DNA of 51,344 nucleotides from CAYVQF01 sp964454015 (GCA_964454015.1 CAYVQF010000042.1:1-51344), one strand, 5' to 3'; counted from the stretch's first letter, positions 42,101-50,065 are shown. Program-made: numbers and translations. The notes: generated by a model from the letters alone, not told the origin.

Positions 42101-43782
42101 TGGGAGCCGGCCATACGCACGGGCTTGCCGCGGCTATCGCGTACGGCTTGGCCGCGGGCGTGGATCCAGACGTCGTGGCCATCTCTGTGGCGCATCCTGA
42201 ATTCCATGGCGTAGTTGTCGAACTCACCTTCCAGATAGTTGCTGACGTAGTCCATGACCCGCTCGAGGTCTTCGGCGTGGATGTTTTCGGCGAAGCTCTC
42301 GAAGCGGTTGGGCAGCTCGGCGTCGGCGTAGCCGAGGATCTCCTTCCAGCGCGGCGAGAGGAAGAGCTCGTTGGTGCGCAGGTCCCAGTCCCAGACGCCA
42401 TCGTTGGACCCTTGCACGGCGAGCATGAACTGCTCCCGGCTCTTGGCCAGCGCCTCCTCCGCGTGGTGGCGTTCGCTGATGTCGGTGAAGACCGTGGCGA
42501 AGCGACCGACCTCGAGTTGGTAGGCGTTGATGAAATAGTGACGGTCCAGCGGGGCACAATGGGCTTCGAAAGTGATGGACTGGCCCTCGAGGGCGACCTG
42601 AGCGTAGCGTTGGATGAACTCGGTGGTCTCGATGCCAGGGAGCACCTCGGTGACGCGCTTGCCGATGATGTCGGCGACTTTGAGTCCCGTGTGGGTCTCG
42701 AAGGCTGGGTTGGCGCTGACGAAGACGTAGTCGACGGGCTGACCCTTGGCATCGAGGACGAGGTCGTGGACGGCGATGGCCGAGACGGCGTGTTCGACGA
42801 GGAGACGATAGCGCTCTTCGCTGGCGCGCAAGACTTCGCGGGCGTGGATCTGTTCGGAGATGTCCGTGTCGGAGCCGCGATAGCCGATGAGCTGGCCTGT
42901 GTCATCGTGGAGGATGAAACCACTGTGCTGGACCCAGAGGTGGCGGCCGTCCTTGGTGACGAGCTGGTTTTCCATGCGCAGCAGCGGGGTGGCGATCTCT
43001 TCAGGGGCGTTTTCGCGGATCGCCAAGGCGATGTCGCGCACCTGGTCACGCAGCGCGGGGGCGCTCAGCTCCCAGAATTGGACTTGGCCGACGAGCTCTT
43101 CCGGCCTATAGCCCAGGAGGCTCGAGACGCTGGGGCTGAGATAGGTGTAGCGGCCGGTGGTGTCCACCTCCCAGACGAGGGTGCGGCTGTGCTCGGCGAT
43201 CTGATCGTAGCGCTGCTGGCTGGTGTGCAGGGCTTGGGTGATGGCCAGGCGCTCGGTGATGTCGACGGCGTGCTCGATGACGCTTTCGATCATCCCGGCC
43301 TCATTGAAGATGGGATAGGCCGAGAGCTCGAGGTGGCGCAAGTCCCCATTGGCGTCGCGGTGTTGGTGTTGGGCGTGAGCGGGTTGGCCCGTGGCGACGA
43401 CCATCGCGAGCGGGCAGCGGTGGTCGGGCGTCTCGCATGGGCTCTGGCGCTGGTGGGAGACGGCGTAACAGGGCCGCCCCAAGGCCTGGTCGCCGCCGAA
43501 GGCGTCGTTGGCGATTTGGACCTCCCAGGTTTTGGCATCGATGACGGCGAAGGGCTGGGTGAAGGCGTTGAGGGCGGCGCGCAGAAAGGCGAGCTCGCGC
43601 GTTGGTGCGAGGGCAGAGGCGGGTACGGGGTGTGCCGGTGGCGCTGGGTGGGCGGCTTGGGGGGCGGCGGGGAGGTTGGCCCCAGCGATGCGCAGCCAGC
43701 GGCAGAAGGCGCGTAGGTGGCGCAACACGGTGCGTCCGTGGGAGGGCGATGCCGCAGGTGATGGGCGTTGGGAGAGGTTCAT
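39145..43782 (-). CDS. Hybrid sensor histidine kinase: five PAS, GAF, kinase, two receivers, HPt
   Basis: A 1545-residue protein without membrane helices, so probably cytoplasmic. Five PAS/PAC units occupy ~55-695, each closing with an ITER/DISE-type motif (HAVDITERL, DTDISEQI, FTDISERH, HTDITERK, AVDITDRK). A GAF domain covers ~700-870. The kinase core has MSHEIRTPMNGVLG (His near 897), LTGNALKFT, VRDTGMGIP and GTGLGLAIS. Two receivers follow: LKALIVDDNA/LALIDMQMPGMDG and KVLLVEDNP/LVLMDVQMPVMDG. The C-terminal HPt domain has AHLIKGAAANMSGERL (His near 1490). This is a complete phosphorelay chain lacking only an output protein. PAS4 has WDWDLRTNELFLSPRWKEIL, a common PAS fold-3 form. Ligands are unknown. 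A lone receiver gene lies far away at 19.8 kb. Confidence 0.95.
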   Translation of the reverse strand: MNLSQRPSPAASPSHGRTVLRHLRAFCRWLRIAGANLPAAPQAAHPAPPAHPVPASALAPTRELAFLRAALNAFTQPFAVIDAKTWEVQIANDAFGGDQALGRPCYAVSHQRQSPCETPDHRCPLAMVVATGQPAHAQHQHRDANGDLRHLELSAYPIFNEAGMIESVIEHAVDITERLAITQALHTSQQRYDQIAEHSRTLVWEVDTTGRYTYLSPSVSSLLGYRPEELVGQVQFWELSAPALRDQVRDIALAIRENAPEEIATPLLRMENQLVTKDGRHLWVQHSGFILHDDTGQLIGYRGSDTDISEQIHAREVLRASEERYRLLVEHAVSAIAVHDLVLDAKGQPVDYVFVSANPAFETHTGLKVADIIGKRVTEVLPGIETTEFIQRYAQVALEGQSITFEAHCAPLDRHYFINAYQLEVGRFATVFTDISERHHAEEALAKSREQFMLAVQGSNDGVWDWDLRTNELFLSPRWKEILGYADAELPNRFESFAENIHAEDLERVMDYVSNYLEGEFDNYAMEFRMRHRDGHDVWIHARGQAVRDSRGKPVRMAGSHTDITERKSNEVALAHSEAMFRTLADSTTTAIFTFHDTRFLYVNRATETISAYTSERLLGELTLEDLIHPEDLALIRQRRLFDRAQERAMARYECRIRCGDGSEKWLDVTTGPIAWSNASAMIGTAVDITDRKNAEQQLLYKSHLQAFIAEVSADFITATTENIDRKIEHMLSRSGHLLGVDRSYLLLLSADGRQLLNTHRWCAPGVESLSDSLREVTLANDPHLAEIVHARAVFCVPDTGALPERYQGVRHLLQAQGVQSILCIPLLKNEIFIGYLGVESLRRKHHLDDSQVNFLQILGNILTDALTRNEIEIEMREARRQAEAANAAKSEFLANMSHEIRTPMNGVLGMTGLLLETELNHQQRRYAEIVRSSAESLLSVINDILDVSKIEAKKLELEALDFDLVLLLEDFADAFAIRAQEKGLEFIFDCAANVPTHLTGDPGRLRQILTNLTGNALKFTAKGEIAVTVRVEHEGEDDVTLRFVVRDTGMGIPTDKLGLLFTKFSQVDASTTRRFGGTGLGLAISKELVLLMEGRIGVTSEESQGSVFWFTVRLPKQRHATTPSANLDHAIAKLRGLKALIVDDNATSREILTQKLQHWEMQPTATTNAPAGLQALYQAIDDEAPFHLALIDMQMPGMDGEALGRAIQADVRLKATRMVLLTSMGNRGDAKRFGEMGFAAYLSKPVRYQELVIALSLAMSATNDFTQRPQSIVTKHTARENLSRFENRQGKVLLVEDNPTNQQVALGVLQKLGVQADVAANGRDALSALETSPYDLVLMDVQMPVMDGFEATRRIRTHAAPVRNPAIPIVAMTAHAMQGDREKCIAAGMNDYLSKPIDFGELSATLRRWLPRRDRTRTRHRLPIPDVIGDFPPPERPVWDRQTLLNRLLGDESLLRPIIDCFLEDLPGQVLTFRTHLSSEQWQEAERSAHLIKGAAANMSGERLRDVAATIEEALRQGRHEVALQRLPDLESECQQLQKRLQSE

Positions 43783-43943
43783 CGGAGCACATCCTCAGTC
43801 TCGCGCCGGGACCACATGGGCATGGAGAAGGATGCATGTGGACCCAAGGAATGTCATTGCCACAGCGTTAACAGTCGAGATGAGGTCTTTGTTCGCCCGG
43901 CACCGTTTTTTTGGCACCTTGGCAGGCGACGCGGGCAATTGTC
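43783..43943. other. Upstream region between kinase gene and TPP-controlled unit
   Basis: About 160 bases separating divergent genes; it includes a poly-T patch (GTTTTTTTGG near 43907). I see no gene, RNA or strong hairpin in it. Confidence 0.4.
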
Positions 43944-43972
43944 TTGAACCGAGGGGAAGGCTGTGTTATCTG
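43944..43972 (+). promoter_or_regulatory. Sigma70-like promoter of the TPP-riboswitch operon
   Basis: TTGAAC (43944-43949), 17-base spacer, TATCTG (43967-43972). Transcription would begin about 43979, which is precisely the first base of the P1 stem of the TPP aptamer. The agreement of two independent signals raises confidence. Confidence 0.7.
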
Positions 43973-43978
43973 GGCAGG

Positions 43979-44071
43979 GTCTGACGACGGGGTGGCTGCT
44001 GTGGGTGCAGTAGCCTGAGAGTAGACCCGCGAACCTGATCCGGATCATGCCGGCGGAGGGATCGGACAGAC
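43979..44071 (+). ncRNA. TPP riboswitch (THI element) aptamer
   Basis: The conserved THI core is complete. GGGGTGGC is followed by a stem-loop, then CTGAGAGTAGACCC, GCGAACCTGATCCGGATCA and TGCCGGCGGAGGGATC. GTCTG (43979-43983) pairs with CAGAC (44067-44071) to form P1. The only notable departure from consensus is GCGGAGGGA in place of GCGTAGGGA. TPP riboswitches sense thiamine pyrophosphate and repress thiamine synthesis or transport genes. The gene 67 bases downstream encodes a predicted outer-membrane protein, followed by a lipoprotein and a symporter. Confidence 0.93.
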
Positions 44072-44137
44072 AGCGCGACCGTCGCGTCGATCTCTCTGTT
44101 GTGGCTGCACGGCATGTGTGGCGCCTGAGGGAAGGGC
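44055..44137 (+). promoter_or_regulatory. Predicted expression platform of the TPP riboswitch
   Basis: The 3' part of the aptamer (44055-44064, GGAGGGATCG) can pair over ten bases, two of them G-U, with 44088-44097 (CGATCTCTCT). The same TCTCTC (44091-44096) can instead pair with the Shine-Dalgarno GAGGGA (44127-44132) of the first gene. The two helices exclude each other, and there is no T-run for a terminator. The simplest reading is control of translation: with TPP bound the aptamer 3' strand is held and TCTCTC is free to hide the ribosome site. This is drawn by eye from complementarity. Confidence 0.6.
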
Positions 44138-45400
44138 ATGCGCGTTGCGTCGACATGGTTGGTGTTGTTGGTGGGCTTGGGGCTAGTTACGCCTGCCTGG
44201 GCCGCCTTCGACGACTTCTCCGAAGATCGTGCGCCGACCCGCTTCGAGCTGCTGGCTCAGGGTTTGGCGCTGGTCTTCAAGGGCGAGCTGGAGCTGGCCC
44301 TGTGGGATCTGGAAGGCAAAGGGGGCCCGGGATATGACAGCCCCACGGACATGCGCACCCTGGGCACGCGCAGCCCCATCGTCGAGGTGGGGGCCTTCCG
44401 GCTGGCGGTGCGCTTGGGGATTGACGAGAGCCTGTGGGTGAACTCGGTCCTGGAGATGACCCCGCGCCTGGCCTATCTGGGGGCCGTGTGGGTGGACTAC
44501 CGCGAGGATGGTCCCGCGTGGCTCAACCACCACGTGGAGCTGGGTTATCAGGTGCCCATCGTCAAGATCGATAGGCGCACGGAGCGCTATCCTTTGATTG
44601 GTACCATCTATTGGCGTGAGCCCGAGCTGCACGTGGCCTACGAGGCCCTCTTTCGCTTGGGCGCCCAGGCGACGATCGAGGTCGGGACGTCGCTGGCGAT
44701 GATGCGTCCCTTGAGCTTCAAGGGGGTGCAGGGTGCCAGCACCCAGGCGGGTACCATCAACGTGTTGAGTTATGGTCCGGCCCAGTCCTACTCGGGCAAC
44801 AGCCCGGTCGTGGGGGGGCGGGTGCGGGCCGAGCTGTGGGGGGCCTTCGTCGACGCCTGGGCCTTCGTGGGGAAATTGGCGGCGCGAGAAGGGACGGACG
44901 TGCTCATCAGCGGCTTCTCGGCCTATCGCGACCTGCCCGCTTTCAGCGGCGAGAGCGACGGTGGCGATTTTCACTGGTGGGGCGGGCGCGTGGGATACGC
45001 CAAGCACGGTCTCCTGGCTTTCGCCGAGGCCATTGCTTCGCGAGAGGACTTGCTCGAGCGGTGGGGGGCTTACGGGCAAGTCTCCTATCGCTTCGTCCTC
45101 GGCGCGCGCTGGCTGCATACTCTGGAGCCGTTGGTGCGCTATGAGATCTACCGCATCCTCGGCACCACGGAGGTGCTGCCCAGCGGCCGCGCCCTGCGTT
45201 CCCCGGCACCCATCAACGCGGTCACCTGGGATTTCGAGGCGGTGACCTTGGCGCTCATCAGCGAGGTCTACCGCGACCTCCTGACGGTGCGTTTGGAGTA
45301 CTTCATGGTGGCCGAGCGCAACGGTGTGCCGGCTTTGGACATTGCCGATGAGCCGCTGCGCAACGACGAGCTCATGCTGCAGTTGGAGCTGCGTTTTTAG
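44138..45400 (+). CDS. Predicted outer-membrane beta-barrel protein under TPP riboswitch control
   Basis: A 420-residue protein. A cleavable signal peptide (residues 1-22, ending PAWA) precedes a protein rich in alternating, aromatic-containing strands (SYRFVLGARWLHTLEPLVRY) and ends ELMLQLELRF: the terminal Phe after an alternating strand is the usual barrel-insertion signal. I see no plug domain or TonB box, so it is not a standard TonB receptor. I do not recognise the family. Placement directly behind the TPP aptamer suggests passage of thiamine, its phosphates or its moieties across the outer membrane. GAGG lies 7 bases upstream of the ATG. The next gene starts 26 bases after the stop. 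Confidence 0.82.
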   Translation: MRVASTWLVLLVGLGLVTPAWAAFDDFSEDRAPTRFELLAQGLALVFKGELELALWDLEGKGGPGYDSPTDMRTLGTRSPIVEVGAFRLAVRLGIDESLWVNSVLEMTPRLAYLGAVWVDYREDGPAWLNHHVELGYQVPIVKIDRRTERYPLIGTIYWREPELHVAYEALFRLGAQATIEVGTSLAMMRPLSFKGVQGASTQAGTINVLSYGPAQSYSGNSPVVGGRVRAELWGAFVDAWAFVGKLAAREGTDVLISGFSAYRDLPAFSGESDGGDFHWWGGRVGYAKHGLLAFAEAIASREDLLERWGAYGQVSYRFVLGARWLHTLEPLVRYEIYRILGTTEVLPSGRALRSPAPINAVTWDFEAVTLALISEVYRDLLTVRLEYFMVAERNGVPALDIADEPLRNDELMLQLELRF

Positions 45401-45426
45401 CGTCCTTAGCGGCGCGAGGAGGAGAG

Positions 45427-46770
45427 ATGGCAAAATTTGGAAGATGCGTTGTGGGCCTGCTCGGCCTGTGGCTGTGGTTGGGCTGTGACGACGCACCCAG
45501 CGCGGCGGACATCCATCACGGCGGGGACATGGTAGATGGGCAAGACGTGGATACCACGCATGCCGGCCAATACCTCGCCGAGGGGATTTTTACCCTGCGC
45601 ATGGGGACGACGGACAACATCGAGGCGGTGAAGGTCTTCCCAGGCGAAGCGGCTGGGCTGGTGCTGGGCTCCAAGTCGCGCAAAATCAGCCGGCTGCGGG
45701 TCTTGGCCGACAGGCTGGAGATCAGCCGCGAGCGCAGCTATTTCGCTGACGATCCTTCCGAAAGTGAGCTGACCAACCTGGCCATTGGCCCCGACGGCAC
45801 CTGGGCCGCCATCACCCGCACCTTGATCAGCACGGATGGCAGCGGGGCCCAGACGGCGTGTGGTGGCGAGCTTTTGCTGGTATCCACGCAAGACGACAGT
45901 GCTTTTGGTGATCAATTGGCGCGCCTCGAGGTAGGAGCGATGCCCGACGCGGTGGCCATCAGCGATGATGGACGGTGGATCGCCGTGGCCAACGAGCGGG
46001 ACGGCCCCGACGCGTGGGGCAAGTGCGAGGTGCCCGGTGTGGTGCCCTCGATCTCCATCATCGCGGTGCCCGATGGGCCGGCCTCGGCGGTGGAGCGGCA
46101 CCGAGTGGTGATGATCGACGGTGGCACGGGCCCACGTGAGCCCGAGGGCTGTGCCTTTGGTCGCGACAACGACACGGTGCTGTGCACGCTGCAGGACTCC
46201 CACGAGGTGATCGTGTTGCGTATCTCTGCGTTGGAGGGCAAGGCCGCGCCGACCTCGGCCGATGGGATCGTGGTGCGGCTGCCCGACGACAGCTTGGGCG
46301 CGGGTCCCTGGCCAGATGGGATCGTGCGCTTCGTCGACCTCTACGGGCGCGAGGCCTTTGCCATTGCCGGTGAGTGGAACGACAGCCTCATCGTGGTGGG
46401 ATTGGATGGCGCGGTGCTGGGGATGGTGGAGTTGACGGCGAGCGATCTACCGACGGACTTGCCGCGCGCCAATCGGGAGGGTTACCCGCCCTTCAGCCCG
46501 GATACACCGGCGAGCTTCGTCTATGGGGGCAAAGTCTTCATCGGCGTGTCCCTGCGGCACAGCGGGGCGGTGGCGTTCTATGACGTGAGTGACGCGACGC
46601 GCCCGCGCTACGCCGGTGCGGCGCGGGTTGGCGACCACGGGCTGGCCAGCGTGAGCAACAAAGGCTCGACCATTGCGCCCGAGGGGCTGTGTGCGGCGGC
46701 GGACGGTACATTTTTGCTGAGCGCCAATGAGGGCGAGAACGCCGTGACCCTGATTCGTCCGGTGCAGTGA
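45427..46770 (+). CDS. Beta-propeller-like lipoprotein in the TPP-controlled operon
   Basis: A 447-residue protein. The lipoprotein signal ends in LWLGC (Cys20), followed by an Asp-rich linker. The body has repeating strand units of a propeller (LAIGPDGTWAAITRTLIST, AMPDAVAISDDGRWIAVANE, GLCAAADGTFLLSANEGENA), related in form to the choice-of-anchor-I or PhoX-like propellers. In the operon it lies between an outer-membrane protein and an inner-membrane symporter, so a periplasmic binding or delivery role, or partnership with the barrel in the outer membrane, is plausible. GGAGGAGAG precedes the ATG. The symporter ATG is 6 bases past the stop. No known thiamine-binding protein family (ThiB, ThiY) is recognisable. 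Confidence 0.8.
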   Translation: MAKFGRCVVGLLGLWLWLGCDDAPSAADIHHGGDMVDGQDVDTTHAGQYLAEGIFTLRMGTTDNIEAVKVFPGEAAGLVLGSKSRKISRLRVLADRLEISRERSYFADDPSESELTNLAIGPDGTWAAITRTLISTDGSGAQTACGGELLLVSTQDDSAFGDQLARLEVGAMPDAVAISDDGRWIAVANERDGPDAWGKCEVPGVVPSISIIAVPDGPASAVERHRVVMIDGGTGPREPEGCAFGRDNDTVLCTLQDSHEVIVLRISALEGKAAPTSADGIVVRLPDDSLGAGPWPDGIVRFVDLYGREAFAIAGEWNDSLIVVGLDGAVLGMVELTASDLPTDLPRANREGYPPFSPDTPASFVYGGKVFIGVSLRHSGAVAFYDVSDATRPRYAGAARVGDHGLASVSNKGSTIAPEGLCAAADGTFLLSANEGENAVTLIRPVQ

Positions 46771-46776
46771 GGGTGC

Positions 46777-48165
46777 ATGGCCCCTTTGGATCAAGCGTTG
46801 GTGGGGCTCTTTCTGGGGCTGACCTTGTTTCTGGGGCTCAGGCGCGGGACCGGCGCAGGTGGAACCAGTGATTATCTGCTGGCCGGGCGCCGCCTGACTC
46901 TGCCGGCCTTCGTGGCGACGACCGTGTCGTCGTGGTACGGCGGGATCCTCGGGGTGGGGGAGTACAGCTTCCGCTATGGCCTTTCGAATTGGCTGGTCTT
47001 TGGGGTGCCTTACTATGTCGGGGCGGCGCTCTTCGCGATCTTTTTGGCGCGGCGGGCGCGACGCGGCGAGAGCACGACCTTGCCCGAGCGCGTGCGGGCC
47101 GTCTTTGGGCCGTGGGCGGGGGCGGTGGCGGCGGTGGTGATCCTGGTGACGACGCTGCCGGCGGCCTATTTGCTGACTTTGGGGGTGCTGGCCAAGCTGA
47201 GCTTTGGCTGGTCCCTGCCGGTGAGCGTGTGCGGCGCGGCGGTCTTTTCGGTGGTCTATTTGTGGCGCGGCGGCTTCGCGGCGGTGGTGCGCACGGACAA
47301 GCTGCAGATCGCCCTGATGTATGGGGGCTTTGCTTTGTTGTTGGCGGTCTTGGTCGGCGGCCATGGGGTGCGGCTCTTGTGGGAGGAGGTCCCGGCGAGC
47401 CACTGGACTTGGTCGGGGGGGCGTCCTCTGCAAGCGGTGGTGGTGTGGTATTTCATCGCCTTGTCGAGCCTGGTGGAGCCGGCCTTTTTTCAGCGGGCCT
47501 ATGCGGCGGCGACGCCCAAGGTGGCCCAGCGCGGCTTGTTGTTGTCCATCCTCTGTTGGATGGTTTTTGATGCCATGACCACCACCTGTGGTTTTTACGC
47601 GCGGGCCCTCATGCCGGACTTGGCCGTTGGCCAGGCGGTGGAGGCCTTTCCGCGGCTGGCGCTCTTGGTCTTGCCCGTGGGGTTGGCGGGGATCTTTTTC
47701 GCGGCGTTGTTCGCGACGGTGATGTCGACGGTGGACAGTTATCTGTTCATCGTGGCGACCACCCTGGGGCGCGACCTGTGGGGGGCGCGCCAGGGGGTGG
47801 CGGGGCGCGAGGCGATACTGCAGCGCTCGACCCGGGTGGGGCTGGTGCTGGGCGCGGCGGCCTCGGCGGCGCTGGCTCTGTGGTCGGGTTCGGTGGTCAA
47901 GATCTGGCACGCCTTTGGTTCGGTGGGCGCGGCGGCGCTGCTGGTGCCGGTGTTGGCGGTGTACTACCCGCGGCTGCGGGTGGCGGGTGGGGTGGCGGCT
48001 TGGTCCATGGGGGCGAGCATCGCCACGACCCTGGCGTGGCTGTGGTCGGGCAAGGTGGGTGGGGGATATTGGTGGGGGGTTGAGCCGATTTACGTTGGGC
48101 TTGGGGTCTCAGTGTTGGTGTGGGCCGTGGGCCGTGGGCTCGTCGGGCGGCCGGAGGAGGCCTGA
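46777..48165 (+). CDS. Sodium:solute symporter (SSS family), probable thiamine-related transporter
   Basis: A 462-residue inner-membrane protein with about 13 helices. SSS-family landmarks are TSDYLLAGRRLTLPAFVATTVSSWYGG near the N-terminus, VVWYFIALSSLVEPAFFQRAYAAAT in the middle and GIFFAALFATVMSTVDSYLFIVATT, the conserved helix with the Na+-site serines. Family members import small organic solutes with Na+. TPP-riboswitch control of an SSS protein has been predicted before in other bacteria and archaea (ThiV), so uptake of thiamine or a precursor is the best guess. I see no equivalent of its upstream partners in those reports. It is the third gene of the unit; no terminator was recognised. 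Confidence 0.87.
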   Translation: MAPLDQALVGLFLGLTLFLGLRRGTGAGGTSDYLLAGRRLTLPAFVATTVSSWYGGILGVGEYSFRYGLSNWLVFGVPYYVGAALFAIFLARRARRGESTTLPERVRAVFGPWAGAVAAVVILVTTLPAAYLLTLGVLAKLSFGWSLPVSVCGAAVFSVVYLWRGGFAAVVRTDKLQIALMYGGFALLLAVLVGGHGVRLLWEEVPASHWTWSGGRPLQAVVVWYFIALSSLVEPAFFQRAYAAATPKVAQRGLLLSILCWMVFDAMTTTCGFYARALMPDLAVGQAVEAFPRLALLVLPVGLAGIFFAALFATVMSTVDSYLFIVATTLGRDLWGARQGVAGREAILQRSTRVGLVLGAAASAALALWSGSVVKIWHAFGSVGAAALLVPVLAVYYPRLRVAGGVAAWSMGASIATTLAWLWSGKVGGGYWWGVEPIYVGLGVSVLVWAVGRGLVGRPEEA

Positions 48166-48362
48166 GGTCGTTCCTTTGGGGAGGTGGCACGGGGCGGCGC
48201 TGCGTTTGGGGCAGAGGCGGGTTGGGGAACGATGGAGAGGGGAGGTGAACAGGCGCCCTTTTCCTGAGGGGGTGAATGGGTTATCTCTGGGGAAGTAGGG
48301 TGGTGGCGGCGTTGCAAGTCGCGGGGGCGTGTGCAGTCTCCTGTGAGCCCAGGGATGAGTCG

Positions 48363-49049
48363 ATGGCGTGTTTTGGTGAGCCGAGATGGTTGCGGTCGCT
48401 GCTAGCGACGCTGACGCTGGTCATGGTCGTGGTTGTGGTTGCGACGTTGGCCTTGCCCCCGCGGGCGGCGGCGAATGAGGCGGACCGCTGGGCGCTGTGG
48501 GTGGCTGGGGGCTTCATGATGGTCGGCGATGGGGAGTCGGCCCTCGAGACGCAGCTCGAGGCGGCCCACATGGGGATCGATCATTTGGGCCCCAACATCT
48601 CCGTCGGTTTTGAGCACTTCATCCTGGATTGGCTGGTCCTCGGGGCCCTCGTCGAGGGGCGTTGGTATGGTGGCGGGGGAGGCTATGGCCTGACGGGGGC
48701 TTCAGGCAGGCCAGCGTTGCAGATGGGGCAGGTCGGGGTGATGGGCTTCGTCCAGCCCAGCATGTGCCTCGAGCCCAGCCGTCGGTGTCGGGAGGTGGGG
48801 CTGTCGTGGGGCGCCCGTCTAGGTCTGGGCGGAGGGCCGTCGTGGTTGGCGCTGCGCGAAGGCGTCGACTATGGGATGTACCTGCGAGGAGAGCTGGCCT
48901 TGTTCTGGGAGTTGAACGTGGCGCCGGTCTTTTTCGTGCTGCGCACGCGGACCGCGCTGGTGTGGCATTCGGGCTTTGGCGCCGTGGGGTTGGCTTTTGA
49001 TGCGCCGTTGAGTGTCGGCGCCGAGCTGGGGATGGGGTTCAGATGGTGA
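48363..49049 (+). CDS. Exported protein of unknown function, beta-barrel-like
   Basis: A 228-residue protein. A long signal peptide (LLATLTLVMVVVVVATLALP, cleavage after RAAA) precedes a Gly- and aromatic-rich body (LGALVEGRWYGGGGGYGLTG, LSVGAELGMGFRW) ending in Trp, as in small outer-membrane barrels. I do not recognise the family. The start at 48363 places the signal peptide normally; the in-frame 48276 start adds 29 residues that do not fit. Its last 7 bases overlap the next gene, which encodes a lipoprotein, so the two are co-expressed. It lies 197 bases after the symporter gene and may or may not belong to that unit. Confidence 0.75.
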   Translation: MACFGEPRWLRSLLATLTLVMVVVVVATLALPPRAAANEADRWALWVAGGFMMVGDGESALETQLEAAHMGIDHLGPNISVGFEHFILDWLVLGALVEGRWYGGGGGYGLTGASGRPALQMGQVGVMGFVQPSMCLEPSRRCREVGLSWGARLGLGGGPSWLALREGVDYGMYLRGELALFWELNVAPVFFVLRTRTALVWHSGFGAVGLAFDAPLSVGAELGMGFRW

Positions 49050-49606
49050 GGCACGGCTTCGTGGTTGGGTTGATCGCCCTGTGGCTGGGGTTCGGGAGCG
49101 GCGCTTGCGATTGCGACAGCGGTTATCCGGAGATATTTTACGATGATCTCCAGACGCGCTGCGGGGGGATGCCCTGTGGGTGGGACTTGGTGGCGGGCTC
49201 GGCCCACCTGGTCCGCACCTTTCACAGTGACGCCCAGGGCTTGGCCTTGAATGGCGGGGCGGTGGTGCACCGCGCTTTGCCCGATGTGGCCATTGGGCGG
49301 GGTGAGGCGCTGCGCCTTCACGCCTTGGTCGCTTGTACGGCCGAGACGACGCTGGGGCTGGCCATCGAGGGCGAGAGCGTCGATACGCCGTCGCAGTGGG
49401 TGATCTTGCTCGGGGCGACGGGGCAGGGTGCGGGGGCGACGGTTCCTTTTCCCCGGGCCGAGGTGATCCTGGAGGTGAGCGAGGAGGAGGCGCCGAACCC
49501 GGCTTTCGTGGGACGGCAGCTCCGGCTGTGGGCCGACGGCGCCGGCACGTGTACGATCGATGAGATCCGCCTCTTGCGTTTGGAGCCGCGGCGCTGCGAC
49601 GGTTGA
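49043..49606 (+). CDS. Small lipoprotein of unknown function
   Basis: A 187-residue protein with a signal ending in GSGAC (Cys22) followed by DCDSGYPEIFYDDLQTRCGG. The body is beta-rich, like a jelly-roll or carbohydrate-binding fold (RLHALVACTAETTLGLAIEG, RQLRLWADGAGTCTIDEIRL); the form FYDDLQ...W...GSAHLVRTFHSD recalls CBM-like domains in other envelope proteins. No family is assigned. It overlaps the upstream barrel-like gene by 7 bases. Confidence 0.75.
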   Translation: MVRHGFVVGLIALWLGFGSGACDCDSGYPEIFYDDLQTRCGGMPCGWDLVAGSAHLVRTFHSDAQGLALNGGAVVHRALPDVAIGRGEALRLHALVACTAETTLGLAIEGESVDTPSQWVILLGATGQGAGATVPFPRAEVILEVSEEEAPNPAFVGRQLRLWADGAGTCTIDEIRLLRLEPRRCDG

Positions 49607-50065
49607 GGGGGGGGGGGCAGGTTTTTTTCGGCGAGGGCTGAGCGCGAGGAGGGGTGTCACCTGGAAGCGCGCCGATGGGTGTGGTTGGCGGTGTGGCGTT
49701 GCTGGGCAGAAAAAGGATGCGCACCAGCGGCGCGGCGATTGTCGTACCGGCGGTGAGGGCGTATGATGGGTGCCATGTTGTTCATGGGGTCGTAGCGCCA
49801 CCTCGGGAATGGTGAACTTTGCTTGCGTTGTGGAGAAAGCGGCGGCTTTCGGAGAGCGGCCCGGTGGGATTGTGCCAAGTGGACCGCTGAAGACAAAATT
49901 ATGCCGATGGGAATTGTTGGGATGTTGATGTGTTGCAGGCGCTGTTAGGTGTCTATTCGACCGTTGGCTGGCCGCGCGATGAGCGGCGATGGTCTGTTAC
50001 TCGAGAGGTTCGTTGGCGTTCCTGTGGTGTTCTTGTTCATCGACGGTGAGATCAAGGAGGAAAAG
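49607..50065. other. Intergenic region before the Cys-rich/B-repeat lipoprotein
   Basis: About 460 bases, including a run of Gs followed shortly by Ts (near 49607-49628) but no hairpin with it. No convincing gene, RNA or repeat was found. The segment just before 50066 is less GC-rich than its surroundings and should carry the promoter of the next gene, though no clear box pair could be picked. Confidence 0.4.

Noticed and set aside
38416..43716. Long plus-strand frames (38416-40314, 41503-43716)
   Set aside because: They oppose the coiled-coil and hybrid-kinase genes and encode Gly/Val/Glu-rich sequence without domains.
44183..47910. Minus-strand frames of 437 and 487 codons
   Set aside because: They oppose the TPP-controlled operon, whose genes have good ribosome sites, signal peptides and riboswitch context.
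49657..49896. A 79-codon minus-strand frame in the right-hand intergenic region
   Set aside because: No ribosome site, unusual Arg/His/Pro composition and no recognisable features.
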